Source of the DNA: Nocardia concava NBRC 100430
Lineage (GTDB): Bacteria; Actinomycetota; Actinomycetes; Mycobacteriales; Mycobacteriaceae
Assembly (NCBI RefSeq): GCF_000308815.1
Contig: NZ_BAFX01000101.1
Location: 62,001 to 126,000, forward strand
DNA length: 64,000 nucleotides
Reading direction: 5' to 3'
Under the pieces are notes generated by a model that was not told the origin of the DNA, made no database searches, and was given only the letters and a program-made list of their open reading frames with translations. The translations under genes were made by a program, and so were the position numbers. Positions 42,049 to 51,201 of the stretch are shown here, piece by piece; position 1 is the stretch's first letter; every line of letters begins with the position of its first letter.

Positions 42049-42555
42049 ATGGGCGAGCCCTATCAGTTCAAGAACATGCTGATCGTGAATACCAAGACCG
42101 GCGGCGCGAATCCGAACGTGCTGTGCGCCACGCAATCGGGACCGAGTTTCGTTCCCAAGCTGGCCGTTTACGTGAATAAGACCCTGCCGCCGAATTGCCA
42201 TTGGAATATCGGGTGGGCCAGCGTGGGCGCGCAGTACACCATCGAGATCAACGATGGCTTCGGCAATACCTATCTGCTGGCCGCGCCGCTGAACTCGAGT
42301 CCCAATGGGACCGGTTGCGCGCTGGTGGCGCCCAGCGCTTCGGCGGGGTACTGCACGGCGTGGGCGTTCGCGTACCCGACGCGCCTGCTCTCGGGCCTGG
42401 GCACCGGGCTGCACTCGTACGACGGGAATGAGGGGACGCTCTCGCTGGACGCCGGGAGATACCCGGACCCGATCGTGTACAGGTTCAATTCCAAGGAAAA
42501 CCAGACCTGGCAATTCGGCTACTCGATGGATTCCCTGAAGCCGACGCCCTACTAG
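42049..42555 (+). CDS. Hypothetical protein, 168 aa, beta-rich
   Basis: No family recognised. The ATG at 42049 has AAGGAAG eight bases ahead; earlier in-frame ATGs lack this. There is no signal peptide from this start. The sequence is rich in Asn, Thr, Gly, Tyr and Trp with short strands, has four Cys, and ends in a TWQFGYSMDSL segment, suggesting a small beta-sandwich or lectin-like fold. Its stop is two bases from the convergent decarboxylase stop. A secreted or surface role is possible only if a longer N-terminus is used. Confidence 0.65.
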   Translation: MGEPYQFKNMLIVNTKTGGANPNVLCATQSGPSFVPKLAVYVNKTLPPNCHWNIGWASVGAQYTIEINDGFGNTYLLAAPLNSSPNGTGCALVAPSASAGYCTAWAFAYPTRLLSGLGTGLHSYDGNEGTLSLDAGRYPDPIVYRFNSKENQTWQFGYSMDSLKPTPY

Positions 42556-42556
42556 A

Positions 42557-44239
42557 TCATGACCGAGTGTTCGCGCGAGTGAGCGCGGACGCGATATCGG
42601 AGACCAGCGGCGGATAATCGGTCGTTCCGGTGACGACTTGCAGGAAGACCAGTCGGTCCTGCTCCGCCGCTGCGGCTTTCAGACATTCCCGCAATTCGCC
42701 GATGGTGGTCGCGCGCAAAGTCAGGACCGATTCGGCGTCACCGCCGAAGGCATGCGGTAATTCGGCCCAGCGCCACGGGGAAATGTCGTTGTAGGGCGCG
42801 TCGGGGCCGTGGATGGCGCGTTCGATGGCATAGCCGTTGTTGTCGACCAGGATGATCACGCCGTTCATCTGTTCGCGGATCCAGGTGCCGAGTTCCTGGA
42901 TCGAGAGCTGGGCGGCGCCGTCGCCGATGACCAGCACGGCGCGGCGGTCGGGGCAGGCGATGCCCGCGCCGAGGGCGGCCGGGAGGGCGTAGCCGATCGA
43001 GCCCCACAGTGGCTGGCCGAGGAAGGTGATGCCGGTCGGCATGCGGAGGGTGGCCAGGCCGAAGAAGGCCGATCCCTGATCGGCCACGACGATGTTGTTA
43101 TTGCCCAGCGCCTCGGCGACCAGCGGCCACAGAGCCGCCTGGGTGAGCGGGGCGTCGGCGGCGAACGGTTCGGCGAAAGCGGGGTCCGCGTGGGCGGGAA
43201 GTGCTGCGGCCGGGGCGAATTCGGTGGCGAGTTCGGTGAGGATCTCCAGGGCGGCGGTCAGGGACAGCGGCGCGAACGCCTCCACTCCCCCAATGACGGT
43301 GCGCTCCGGGCCGATGTCGATGGTCCGACGGGGATCGATGCGCTGACTGAATCCGGCGGTGATGCTGTCGGTGTACTGCACGCCGACGGTCACCAATCGT
43401 TCGGCGTCCTCGACGGCGGCGCGGACCTCCGGCGGCGAGGCCGCGCCGGTGTAGATGCCGAGAAAGTTCGGGGCGGATTCGTCGACCACGGTCTTGCCCC
43501 AGGCCAGGGTGGCGTGCGGGAGGCCGTGCGGTTGACCCGCCGACGGGCCGACCAGGGTGCGCAACCGGTCGGTCGCTCCGACCCGGTCGACGAAGATGTC
43601 GGCCAGCACCGTGACCCGGCGGCCGCCCAGGAATTCCCGGGCCGCCGCCGCGAAGGCCGCCCGCGCTCCCGCACTGGAGAAGTCGGCGGGCGGGGCCAGC
43701 GGTGTCGCGGGCCGGGACACCTCGAGGCGCGCGGTATCGGTGGCCAGCATCAGGTATCCCGGCCGCCGGTGCACGCGCACCGAATTCAGCACCCGGTCGA
43801 TCTCCTGGCAGGCGTCGGCCGCGCCGAGATCGGCCTGCGCGCAGGTGACTTCGGCGGCGATGCGGCGGAAGTGGTGGAAGTCGCCGTCGCCGAGGGTGTG
43901 GTGGATGACGCGGTGATGGGCCTGGATGTCCTTGGCCGGGACGCCCACGATGTGCACCACGGGCACGTGCTCGGCGTAGCTGCCCGCGATGGCGTTGACC
44001 GCGCTCAACTCGCCCACTCCGTAGGTGGTGACGACCGCGCCGATGCCGCGCAGGCGGGCGTAACCGTCGGCGGCATAGCCCGCGTTCAGCTCGTTGGCGC
44101 TGCCGATCCACCGGATATCCGGGTGCGCGATGACGTGGTCGAGGAACTGAAGGTTGAAATCGCCCGGGACGCCGAAGATCTCGGTGACGCCGAGTTGCTG
44201 GAGCCGATCGAGCAGGTAGTCGCCGACAACGTAGCCCAT
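42557..44239 (-). CDS. 2-keto-acid decarboxylase, thiamine-diphosphate dependent
   Basis: A 560-aa enzyme of the pyruvate/indolepyruvate decarboxylase group, close to mycobacterial Kdc. The cofactor-activating Glu is in ANELNAGYAADGYAR (residues about 48-62), the active-site His pair in AHHRVIHHT, and the ThDP-binding motif from GDGAAQLSIQEL to NNGY. It decarboxylates branched-chain or aromatic 2-keto acids to aldehydes. No neighbouring aldehyde dehydrogenase is present. The ATG at 44239 lacks a good ribosome site. Confidence 0.9.
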   Translation of the reverse strand: MGYVVGDYLLDRLQQLGVTEIFGVPGDFNLQFLDHVIAHPDIRWIGSANELNAGYAADGYARLRGIGAVVTTYGVGELSAVNAIAGSYAEHVPVVHIVGVPAKDIQAHHRVIHHTLGDGDFHHFRRIAAEVTCAQADLGAADACQEIDRVLNSVRVHRRPGYLMLATDTARLEVSRPATPLAPPADFSSAGARAAFAAAAREFLGGRRVTVLADIFVDRVGATDRLRTLVGPSAGQPHGLPHATLAWGKTVVDESAPNFLGIYTGAASPPEVRAAVEDAERLVTVGVQYTDSITAGFSQRIDPRRTIDIGPERTVIGGVEAFAPLSLTAALEILTELATEFAPAAALPAHADPAFAEPFAADAPLTQAALWPLVAEALGNNNIVVADQGSAFFGLATLRMPTGITFLGQPLWGSIGYALPAALGAGIACPDRRAVLVIGDGAAQLSIQELGTWIREQMNGVIILVDNNGYAIERAIHGPDAPYNDISPWRWAELPHAFGGDAESVLTLRATTIGELRECLKAAAAEQDRLVFLQVVTGTTDYPPLVSDIASALTRANTRS

Positions 44240-44278
44240 GGATCAACACTGGCACGCCGATCCCCAGTCAGCAACTAC

Positions 44279-45211
44279 TTAGCTATCAGCCGGTTGCTGA
44301 GGTCGGTCGACGGTCTCGGACTCCTCGGGCCGGGGTTCCCCGAACATCCTGCCGGTGATCAGGTGCAGATGGGCCGACGGCGGCGGCGCCGGCGGGGCCG
44401 GGACCACCGTGCGGCTCAATTCCTCCTCGGCGGCGCGCAGCACGTGTTCGGCATCGGGCTTACCCGCGAGCAGATCCTGCACGAAGATCTTGGCGCGAAT
44501 GACCGGACGGCGGTAGCGGCGTTCGCGGCGCATAGCGCGGCGCATGAGCCCCTCCCCGTAGCGCCAGCGCGCCCAGGGTGCGCCGGGACGGCTCAGCCGC
44601 AGCGCGCCGATGACCAGCAGCGGCGGGAAGAACATGCCGAACAGACCGGTCCAAATCTTGCCCTTGGCGATGACCATCGCCGCGAGCAGCAGATTCACCA
44701 GGGCGAAGGTGATCGTGAACAGCCGCTCGGGCACGTTCGGATCCTGCCGGAAATCGCGCACATTGCCGATGTCGAGCAGCCACAGCGGATGAAAACCCAA
44801 CAGCAGCAAGCCCGTAACCGCGATGGCCACGAACACCGCGTCCACCGAAGTGCGTCCCTGCTCCTCCCAGTACACGTCGCGCAGGTAGTAGATGAGCGCG
44901 AACTCGTCGAGCACGAGCGCCGCGCCGACACCGAAAACCGCCGCCAGCGCGCTGATCACGCCGACGCTGCTCTGATACAGCGCGACAAGGCCCATCCCGG
45001 AGCCCAGCACCAGGATCACACCGAACACCATGTGGTGGATGTGCACATCACCCGCCCGCACATTCCCCGGCCACCAGCGCACCTGTTTGCGGATGAGCCG
45101 CACGCTGATTCGAATCAGCAGAAATCCGATGATGAACCCGAACAGCAGGCATGCCAGCGGCAATCGGCCGTGCGCCACCACGACATCTTCCCACCACCGA
45201 TGCACATGCAT
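44279..45211 (-). CDS. Multi-pass integral membrane protein, 310 aa
   Basis: Begins MHVHRWWEDVVVAHGR from ATG 45211 (GGGAGA ahead; a longer frame to 45346 is less likely). Seven or so hydrophobic segments follow, with a conserved-looking VHIHHMVFGVILVLGSG motif in the second. The C-terminal 80 residues are cytosolic, basic then Pro-rich. Conserved in Mycobacteriales but uncharacterised. The HIHH cluster could bind metal or heme, which is speculation. Confidence 0.8.
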   Translation of the reverse strand: MHVHRWWEDVVVAHGRLPLACLLFGFIIGFLLIRISVRLIRKQVRWWPGNVRAGDVHIHHMVFGVILVLGSGMGLVALYQSSVGVISALAAVFGVGAALVLDEFALIYYLRDVYWEEQGRTSVDAVFVAIAVTGLLLLGFHPLWLLDIGNVRDFRQDPNVPERLFTITFALVNLLLAAMVIAKGKIWTGLFGMFFPPLLVIGALRLSRPGAPWARWRYGEGLMRRAMRRERRYRRPVIRAKIFVQDLLAGKPDAEHVLRAAEEELSRTVVPAPPAPPPSAHLHLITGRMFGEPRPEESETVDRPQQPADS

Positions 45212-45369
45212 GCCCGTGTCGTCTCCCGGAATCCTCGCGCGAACACCAACCCCAGCCACGCTACCCGCGCCCGCCACCGGCAGGCCGAGATCATCCGCGG
45301 CCGCGACGCGATAGGGCAACCATCCAGCCAACGCCATGCCCACCACCCGACGTGACTAGGCTCACATCC

Positions 45370-45579
45370 ATGAAGCTCAGCACTCGCAACCAACTGGACG
45401 GAACCGTCACCAAGGTCACCCGCGGCGAGGCCATGGCAGTAGTACGAGTCCGCCTCGCCGGCGGCGAAGAGATCACCTCCTCCATCACCCGCGACGCCGC
45501 CGACGACCTCGGCCTCGTCGACGGCAAGCAGGTGAAGGTCCTGATCAAGTCCACCGAAGTCTCCCTCGGCGTCGAATAG
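45370..45579 (+). CDS. Mop-domain (TOBE) molybdate-binding protein
   Basis: A 69-aa single Mop domain (MKLSTRNQLDGTVTKVTRGE start, then a SSITRDAADDLGL strand-turn). Such proteins bind molybdate or tungstate as hexamers and store it. The ATG at 45370 has no ribosome site and a weak TAGGCT ten-box-like element nearby, so the transcript may be leaderless. A strong terminator follows directly. No molybdate transporter genes are near. Confidence 0.9.
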   Translation: MKLSTRNQLDGTVTKVTRGEAMAVVRVRLAGGEEITSSITRDAADDLGLVDGKQVKVLIKSTEVSLGVE

Positions 45580-45592
45580 CTTCCCCACAGCG

Positions 45593-45632
45593 AGCGGCCG
45601 AGGCGAATCCAACCGGATTCACCTCGGCCGCT
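45593..45632 (+). terminator. Intrinsic terminator after the Mop gene
   Basis: An 18-base stem with one mismatch (AGCGGCCGAGGCGAATCC and its complement) and a four-base loop is followed by TTCCGTTTT. It lies 13 bases past the stop codon. Confidence 0.85.
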
Positions 45633-45708
45633 TCCGTTTTCGCGGTCGGTTGTCGGTGGGTGGCGGTAGCGTCTGCCGCGAACCGCCGTCGACGAACGGG
45701 AGCAGGCC

Positions 45709-46104
45709 ATGCCGGACGAGATCGTCTTCGAGAACGTCGCACCCGTGATTCCGGTCCTGGATCTCGACGCCGCCCTGGACCGCTACCGCCGCCTGGGCTT
45801 CACAGCCCACGCGTACGAGGGCGATGCCCGCTACGGCTTCGCCGACCGCGGCGGCATCTCACTACACCTCACCGAATGGTCCGAGCACGACCCGAAGCGC
45901 ACCGCCTCGGCGATCTATCTCTACGTCTCCGACGCCGACGCGCTCTACGCGGAATGGTCAGCCGCCAACCTCCCAGGCCGACTGGTACCCCCGATCGACA
46001 CCGATTACGGCCTAAGGGAATTCGCCTACGTAGACCCCGACGGCACCCTCCACCGAGTCGGCTCCCCCTCCAACCCCTCCCCCACCGAGTCCGCCCCCAC
46101 CTAG
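45709..46104 (+). CDS. VOC-superfamily protein (bleomycin-resistance-like)
   Basis: A 131-aa glyoxalase/bleomycin-resistance-fold protein. The beta-alpha-beta-beta-beta units show in VAPVIPVLDLDAALDRYRRL and the second half around FAYVDPDGTLHRVG. Members either sequester antibiotics or catalyse metal-dependent reactions on vicinal oxygens. No substrate is evident. The ATG at 45709 has GGGAG six bases ahead. Confidence 0.85.
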   Translation: MPDEIVFENVAPVIPVLDLDAALDRYRRLGFTAHAYEGDARYGFADRGGISLHLTEWSEHDPKRTASAIYLYVSDADALYAEWSAANLPGRLVPPIDTDYGLREFAYVDPDGTLHRVGSPSNPSPTESAPT

Positions 46105-46119
46105 TCGCCCCGCCCCACC

Positions 46120-46184
46120 GAGCGGCACATCCCGGAGGTGTATTCGGCACATTTAGGACAAATCCCCTCCAGAATGTGCCACTC
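46120..46184. repeat. 21-bp imperfect inverted repeat between VOC gene and tex
   Basis: Arms 46120-46140 and 46164-46184 pair at 17 of 21 positions; three of the four differences are C/T changes. A third GGCACATT copy lies in the loop (46146-46153). The element is between convergent genes and could terminate both, or be a dispersed hairpin repeat. Confidence 0.65.
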
Positions 46185-46307
46185 AGCGTCCATCACCTCA
46201 TGCGCGCCGGGATGCCGCCACGGCCGAGCCTCGAGGGGGCTGGAAGCCGAGCGCACGCACCCGACCCAGCCAGCCCCTCTCCCTTATCCAGGCGTCTTTG
46301 ATCTTTC

Positions 46308-48743
46308 CTACTTGCCGAACCCGGCGCGCCGCAGCGCATCCGCCATCGACCCGCTGGGCGCGGACTGGTTACGGCGGTCGTTGCCGCGGTTGCCGCCGCC
46401 CTGACCACCCTGGCCGCCTTGACGGTTGCCACCCTGGCGACCGCCGTTGTCACGGCCACCGCCGCGCTGGCCACCACCCTGGTTGTTGCGCGGCCCGCGG
46501 TCGCCGCGCTCCTGCTTGGGCTTGCCGGGCTCATCATCGAGGCGCAGCGACAGACCGATCCGCTGCCGCTGAACATCCACCTCGAGGACCTTCACCTTCA
46601 CCACGTCACCCGACTTCACGACCTCGCGAGGATCCTTCACGAAGTTGTGCGACAGCGCCGAAACGTGAACCAGCCCATCCTGATGGACGCCGACATCGAC
46701 GAAGGCTCCGAAGGCCGCCACGTTGGTGACGACACCCTCGAGCACCATGCCGGGCTTCAGATCCGCGACCTTCTCGATGCCCGCGGCGAATTCGGCGGTC
46801 TTGAACTCCGGACGCGGGTCACGGCCCGGCTTCTCGAGTTCGGCGATGATGTCGGTGACTGTCGGGACACCGAACTGCTCATCGGTGAAGTCGGCAGGCC
46901 GCAGCGCACGCAACGCCGAGGTATTGCCGATGATCTCCTTGATCCCCTTACCGCTGGCGTCGAGGATGCGCCGAACCACCGGATACGCCTCGGGGTGCAC
47001 GCCGGAGGTGTCGAGCGGATCGTCACCCTCCCGGATCCGCAGGAAGCCCGCGCACTGCTCGAAGGCCTTGGGGCCCAACCGCGGCACATCCTTCAGCCCC
47101 GCCCGGCTACGGAACGGCCCATTGGCATCCCGATGCGCCACAATGCTTTCCGCGATCGAGTTGGAGATGCCCGACACTCGGGACAGCAGCGGCACCGACG
47201 CGATGTTCACATCGACGCCGACCGCGTTCACCGCATCCTCGACGACCGCGCCCAGCGACCGCGCCAGCAGGGTCTCGGAGATGTCGTGCTGGTACTGCCC
47301 GACGCCGATCGACTTCGGATCGATCTTCACCAACTCGGCCAACGGATCCTGGAGGCGGCGGGCGATGGACACCGCGCCACGCAGCGACACGTCCATATCG
47401 GGCAGTTCGGCCGAGGCGTAGGCCGACGCCGAGTACACCGACGCACCCGCCTCGGAGACCACGATCTTGGTGGGCTTGTTCTCCGGAATGCGCGAGATCA
47501 GCTCGGCGGCAAGGGCGTCGGTCTCACGGGAGGCCGTGCCATTGCCGATGGCGATGAGCTCCACATTGAAGCGGGCGACCAGTGCGCCCAGCACCGCGAG
47601 CGACTTCTCGGTCTGGCCCTGCGGCTTGTGCGGGTAGATGACCTCGGTGGCGACGACCTTGCCGGTCGCGTCCACGACCGCGACCTTCACACCGGTGCGG
47701 TAGCCCGGGTCCAGCCCCATGGTGGTGCGGGTGCCCGCGGGCGCGGCCAGCAGCAGATCGCGCAGGTTGGCCGCGAACACGTCGACGGCGTCGCGTTCGG
47801 CGGACTGCCGCAACCGCATTCGCGTATCGATCCCCAGGCTCACCTGCAGCTTGGTCCGCCACGCCCAGCGCACGGTGTCCAGCAGCCACGAGTCCGCGGC
47901 GCGCCCCTGATCGGCAATGCCGAACTTGATGGCGATGCGGCCCTCGTAGATCGAGCGCTGCCCGTCCTCGAGCTCCTCGGTGTCGGGCTCGAGGTGCAGG
48001 TTGAGCACCTCTTCCTTCTCACCGCGCAACAGCGCCAGGATGCGGTGCGAGGGCAGCTTGCTGAACGGCTCGGAGAATTCGAAGTAGTCGGCGAACTTCG
48101 CGCCCGCCTCCTCCTTGCCCGGGCGCACCGACGAGGAGATCTGCCCGCGCTCCCACATGAGCTCGCGCAGTTCGCCGACGAGGTCGGCGTCCTCGGCGAA
48201 ACGCTCCACCAGGATGGCGCGCGCGCCGTCGAGCTGTTCGGCGTTGTACTGGGCGGGATCGGTGGTCGGGTCGTTCAGCAGCGCGTCGGCCACGGGCTCG
48301 TGCCCGGCCTCGCGCGCGATCTGCGCCTTGGTGCGCCGCTTCGGCTTGTACGGGAGGTAGATGTCTTCGAGGCGGGCCTTGGTGTCGGCGAGCATGATCT
48401 GCGCGTGCAGCGCCTCGTCCAATTTGCCCTGGCCGCGAATGGATTCGATGATCGAGCCCCGGCGCTCGTCGAGTTCGCGCAGGTAGTGCAGGCGTTCGTC
48501 GAGGGTGCGTAGCTGCGCGTCGTCGAGCCCGCCGGTGACTTCCTTGCGGTATCGGGCGATGAACGGCACGGTCGACCCGGCATCCAGCAGTTCGACGGCG
48601 GAGCGCACCTGCTCCTCCCGCACCCCCAGCTCGTCGGCGATGCGCCGGCCGACACTGGCGAGGCGAACGGTGCTCTCGGTACCTGTGGCACCGGATGCTG
48701 CACCTGCGGATGCTGCGCTGACGGTTTCGGAGGCTGTCGTCAC
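46308..48743 (-). CDS. Tex transcription accessory protein with Gly/Arg-rich tail
   Basis: An 811-aa Tex protein. The helical N-terminal region, a YqgF/RuvC-like domain (TTMGLDPGYRTGVKVAVVD), helix-hairpin-helix repeats and a C-terminal S1 RNA-binding domain (GMVLEGVVTNVAAFGAFVDV) are in the usual order. Tex binds RNA and RNA polymerase and affects virulence genes in some pathogens. About 55 residues after S1 are Gly/Arg/Asn/Gln-rich with RGG-like steps, ending in GSMADALRRAGFGK. GTG 48743 is the likely start but has no clear ribosome site. Confidence 0.92.
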   Translation of the reverse strand: MTTASETVSAASAGAASGATGTESTVRLASVGRRIADELGVREEQVRSAVELLDAGSTVPFIARYRKEVTGGLDDAQLRTLDERLHYLRELDERRGSIIESIRGQGKLDEALHAQIMLADTKARLEDIYLPYKPKRRTKAQIAREAGHEPVADALLNDPTTDPAQYNAEQLDGARAILVERFAEDADLVGELRELMWERGQISSSVRPGKEEAGAKFADYFEFSEPFSKLPSHRILALLRGEKEEVLNLHLEPDTEELEDGQRSIYEGRIAIKFGIADQGRAADSWLLDTVRWAWRTKLQVSLGIDTRMRLRQSAERDAVDVFAANLRDLLLAAPAGTRTTMGLDPGYRTGVKVAVVDATGKVVATEVIYPHKPQGQTEKSLAVLGALVARFNVELIAIGNGTASRETDALAAELISRIPENKPTKIVVSEAGASVYSASAYASAELPDMDVSLRGAVSIARRLQDPLAELVKIDPKSIGVGQYQHDISETLLARSLGAVVEDAVNAVGVDVNIASVPLLSRVSGISNSIAESIVAHRDANGPFRSRAGLKDVPRLGPKAFEQCAGFLRIREGDDPLDTSGVHPEAYPVVRRILDASGKGIKEIIGNTSALRALRPADFTDEQFGVPTVTDIIAELEKPGRDPRPEFKTAEFAAGIEKVADLKPGMVLEGVVTNVAAFGAFVDVGVHQDGLVHVSALSHNFVKDPREVVKSGDVVKVKVLEVDVQRQRIGLSLRLDDEPGKPKQERGDRGPRNNQGGGQRGGGRDNGGRQGGNRQGGQGGQGGGNRGNDRRNQSAPSGSMADALRRAGFGK

Positions 48744-48909
48744 GCCCGCAGACACTACCGGCGTCGCCTGACAGCCGGTGCAAGGCCCAGCCACGTTTCC
48801 GTCACCACGTGTGCGAAGAAGCGTCACGATCGGCGATCGCGATGAGTTCGATCACCGGATCCCGTGCGCCCGGCGAGCGGCCGTACCGCCATGATGGGAG
48901 GATCGCCGA

Positions 48910-50154
48910 GTGCCGAGCGCCACTCTCCGCGAACGCCTTTCGCGCATCGCCCCCGATAATCTCGTCCGAGCGGGAGTGCGTGTCGCGCTCGCGGCGGCCA
49001 TGCTGGCGACGGCCGCGGGCTGCGATTCGCATGATTCGCCCACACCGGGCGGCACGACGCAGGCCGGAGATTTGAACCTGAGTGCCGCGAAGGCACTGCA
49101 TTTGGAGGCCAACGACGACTGGGACGTCATCGCACCCGGGGTCTTCACACTGACGAACGGCCGCCTCGACGGCCTGGATGTGGCTTCCGGACAACAGCTT
49201 TGGTCAATTCCGCCGTCGGGCGAACCGATCGACAAGGACAAGTTCCGGGTGCTGGATTCCGGCCGGGTGCTGCTGGTCGGCCATCGGAACAGTCCGGGGC
49301 TCACCGCGTACGATACCGCCACCGGCGCGCAAATATGGTCGACCCCGGCCGAGAAATGGCGCGAGGACGATCATTCCAGCGGGCAATTCGTGCACAGCGA
49401 TGCGCGCAGCGGCGCGCACTCGTGGACGGTGGACCCGGGCACACTGGGCTGTGCGACACCGATAGCGAAAGATCTCGACTTCGCCCGGGATCCGGACGGC
49501 GTGGGCCTCGTGGCGGCGCCGGGCGTCGTGACGTTCCGCTGCCCGGCGACCGGCGGCCGCTTCGCCATCGGCGGGCTGAACGAGACCACCGGGGCGGTCA
49601 TCTGGCGCCGGGACGTGCCCGACCAGCTCAGTTACCTGCGCAGCCGGACCGGCTCCGGCCGCATCGCGACCGTCGCATCGGGGGACACCCTCGAGACCAT
49701 CGACGCGCCGACCGGGCGCTCGCTGGGCAGCCGTACCGGAGTCTCGGACAACGCTTTTCGCTTCCCCCTCGGCGATGGGTCGGCCATGGTGCTGGTCGGC
49801 GAGAAGCTCGCCGACGCGAAGGAGATCCGAATCGAGGAGCCGGGCGGCGGCACTCGGTGGGCGGCCCCGATCAATACCGGAGACGAACAGGTCAGGCCAC
49901 AATTGACCAGCGCCGGCAACACGATCCTCGCGACGATGTCTCAACCCTCGAATGGCAAGACCTGGCTGGTCTCCTATGACGCGAAAACCGGCAAGCGCAC
50001 CGTGGTGATCGGCGACGGGCCCACCGCCGCCGGTGAGAAACCGATCCTCACCATGGCTTTGAACCTGTTGGACCTGGCGACCTACCGCGCGTCGTGGGGT
50101 GTGGTGGTGGTCGGCCCCGACAACACCTACGCCGCTATCCCGTTCCACGCCTGA
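48910..50154 (+). CDS. PQQ-like beta-propeller lipoprotein
   Basis: A 414-aa predicted lipoprotein. A basic N-terminus and hydrophobic stretch end in a lipobox-like TAAGC with cysteine at residue 38, after which the chain is outside the membrane. The body has repeated WD-like blades (LTNGRLDGLDVASGQQLW, GLTAYDTATGAQIW) as in PQQ-type propellers, probably without the cofactor. GTG 48910 has GGGAGG eight bases ahead. It may be a scaffold or cell-envelope assembly factor; function is unproven. Confidence 0.8.
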   Translation: MPSATLRERLSRIAPDNLVRAGVRVALAAAMLATAAGCDSHDSPTPGGTTQAGDLNLSAAKALHLEANDDWDVIAPGVFTLTNGRLDGLDVASGQQLWSIPPSGEPIDKDKFRVLDSGRVLLVGHRNSPGLTAYDTATGAQIWSTPAEKWREDDHSSGQFVHSDARSGAHSWTVDPGTLGCATPIAKDLDFARDPDGVGLVAAPGVVTFRCPATGGRFAIGGLNETTGAVIWRRDVPDQLSYLRSRTGSGRIATVASGDTLETIDAPTGRSLGSRTGVSDNAFRFPLGDGSAMVLVGEKLADAKEIRIEEPGGGTRWAAPINTGDEQVRPQLTSAGNTILATMSQPSNGKTWLVSYDAKTGKRTVVIGDGPTAAGEKPILTMALNLLDLATYRASWGVVVVGPDNTYAAIPFHA

Positions 50155-50164
50155 TCGGCGGTGA

Positions 50165-50491
50165 TCAGCCGAAATCCCTTGGGGAGGCCTTGAATTCGGG
50201 GCAATAGACGGTGACGGCGGCTTGGATGAGGCGCTGTTCGTAGCCCCACTGGTCGGTCGCGACGACCGGAGTGCCTGCACGGAGGCGCTCGCAGACGTCC
50301 TTGCCCTCGGCGATCAAATGCTGCCCGTCCTCGGTGTTTTCGTAGCCGGGCTGGGCCACGGTCTTGTCGCCGAGCTTGCTCAGGAACAGTGAGTCGAGGT
50401 TGTCGGCTACTGCTTTGCCGCCGCCGAAGATGGCGGTGAAGAGGGCCAGGGCGGTCAGGGTCGCGCCGAGAAAGCCTTTGGGGTTGGGCAT
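50165..50491 (-). CDS. DUF732-domain secreted protein
   Basis: A 108-aa exported protein with a signal sequence (residues 1-29) and a DUF732 core: one Cys in GKDVCERLRAGTP and one in TVYCPEF that should form a disulfide. These are common small secreted proteins of mycobacteria and Nocardia with unknown function. ATG 50491 has AAGGAG five bases before. It ends 10 bases from the convergent lipoprotein stop. Confidence 0.85.
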   Translation of the reverse strand: MPNPKGFLGATLTALALFTAIFGGGKAVADNLDSLFLSKLGDKTVAQPGYENTEDGQHLIAEGKDVCERLRAGTPVVATDQWGYEQRLIQAAVTVYCPEFKASPRDFG

Positions 50492-50513
50492 GATTGCTCC
50501 TTCGCGGCGGGCG

Positions 50514-51197
50514 CTAGGTCTCCGGGAGGAGGTCGGGGCGGCGTTCGGCGGTGCGTTGCAGGGATTGCTCGCGCCGCCACGCGTCGATCTTGGCGTGGTT
50601 GCCGGACAACAGGATTTCGGGGACGTCGAGGCCGCGCCAGCTCACCGGGCGGGTGTAGGAGGGGCCCTCGAGGAGTCCGTCGGAGAACGAATCCTGTTCG
50701 TGGGACTGCTGATTGCCGAGCACGCCGGGGATCAGACGGACGAATGCCTCGGTCATGACGAGCACCGCGGCCTCACCGCCGATGAGGACGTAGTCGCCGA
50801 TGCTGACCTCTTCGACGCGCACCCGCCGCGCGGCGTCATCGAAGACGCGCTGGTCGATGCCCTCATACCGGCCGCACGCAAACACGATGTGCTTCTCGGT
50901 GGACCACCGCTGCGCGGTCTCCTGTGTGAACGGCACGCCCGCCGGGGTCGGCACCACCAGCAACGCGTCATCGGGACACACCTCGTCCAGCGCGTCGCCC
51001 CACACGGTCGGTTTCATGACCATGCCGGGCCCGCCGCCGTACGGGGTGTCGTCCACGGACTTGTGCACGTCATGCGTCCACCCGCGCAAGTCGTGCACCT
51101 CGACCTCGAGCAGTCCCTTGTCGATGGCCTTGCCCAGCAAGGCCGCTCGCATCGGCTCGAGGTATTCGGGGAAGATCGTCACTACGTCGATACGCAT
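50514..51197 (-). CDS. trmD: tRNA (guanine37-N1)-methyltransferase TrmD
   Basis: A 227-aa SPOUT-class methyltransferase that makes m1G37 in tRNAs reading CNN codons, preventing frameshifts. The knot region shows GGGPGMVMKP, ACGRYEGIDQRV and SIGDYVLIGGEAA with the SAM site. The ATG at 51197 is four bases from the rimM stop. It is in the conserved rpsP-khpA-rimM-trmD order. Confidence 0.97.
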   Translation of the reverse strand: MRIDVVTIFPEYLEPMRAALLGKAIDKGLLEVEVHDLRGWTHDVHKSVDDTPYGGGPGMVMKPTVWGDALDEVCPDDALLVVPTPAGVPFTQETAQRWSTEKHIVFACGRYEGIDQRVFDDAARRVRVEEVSIGDYVLIGGEAAVLVMTEAFVRLIPGVLGNQQSHEQDSFSDGLLEGPSYTRPVSWRGLDVPEILLSGNHAKIDAWRREQSLQRTAERRPDLLPET

Positions 51198-51201
51198 GCC
51201 G

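Noticed and set aside
42809..45355. Long plus-strand open frame across the decarboxylase and membrane-protein genes
   Set aside because: It runs opposite two well-supported genes and has no coherent domain.
46419..48512. Long plus-strand open frame opposite tex
   Set aside because: Shadow of Tex; the translation is His/Asp/Arg-rich without known motifs.
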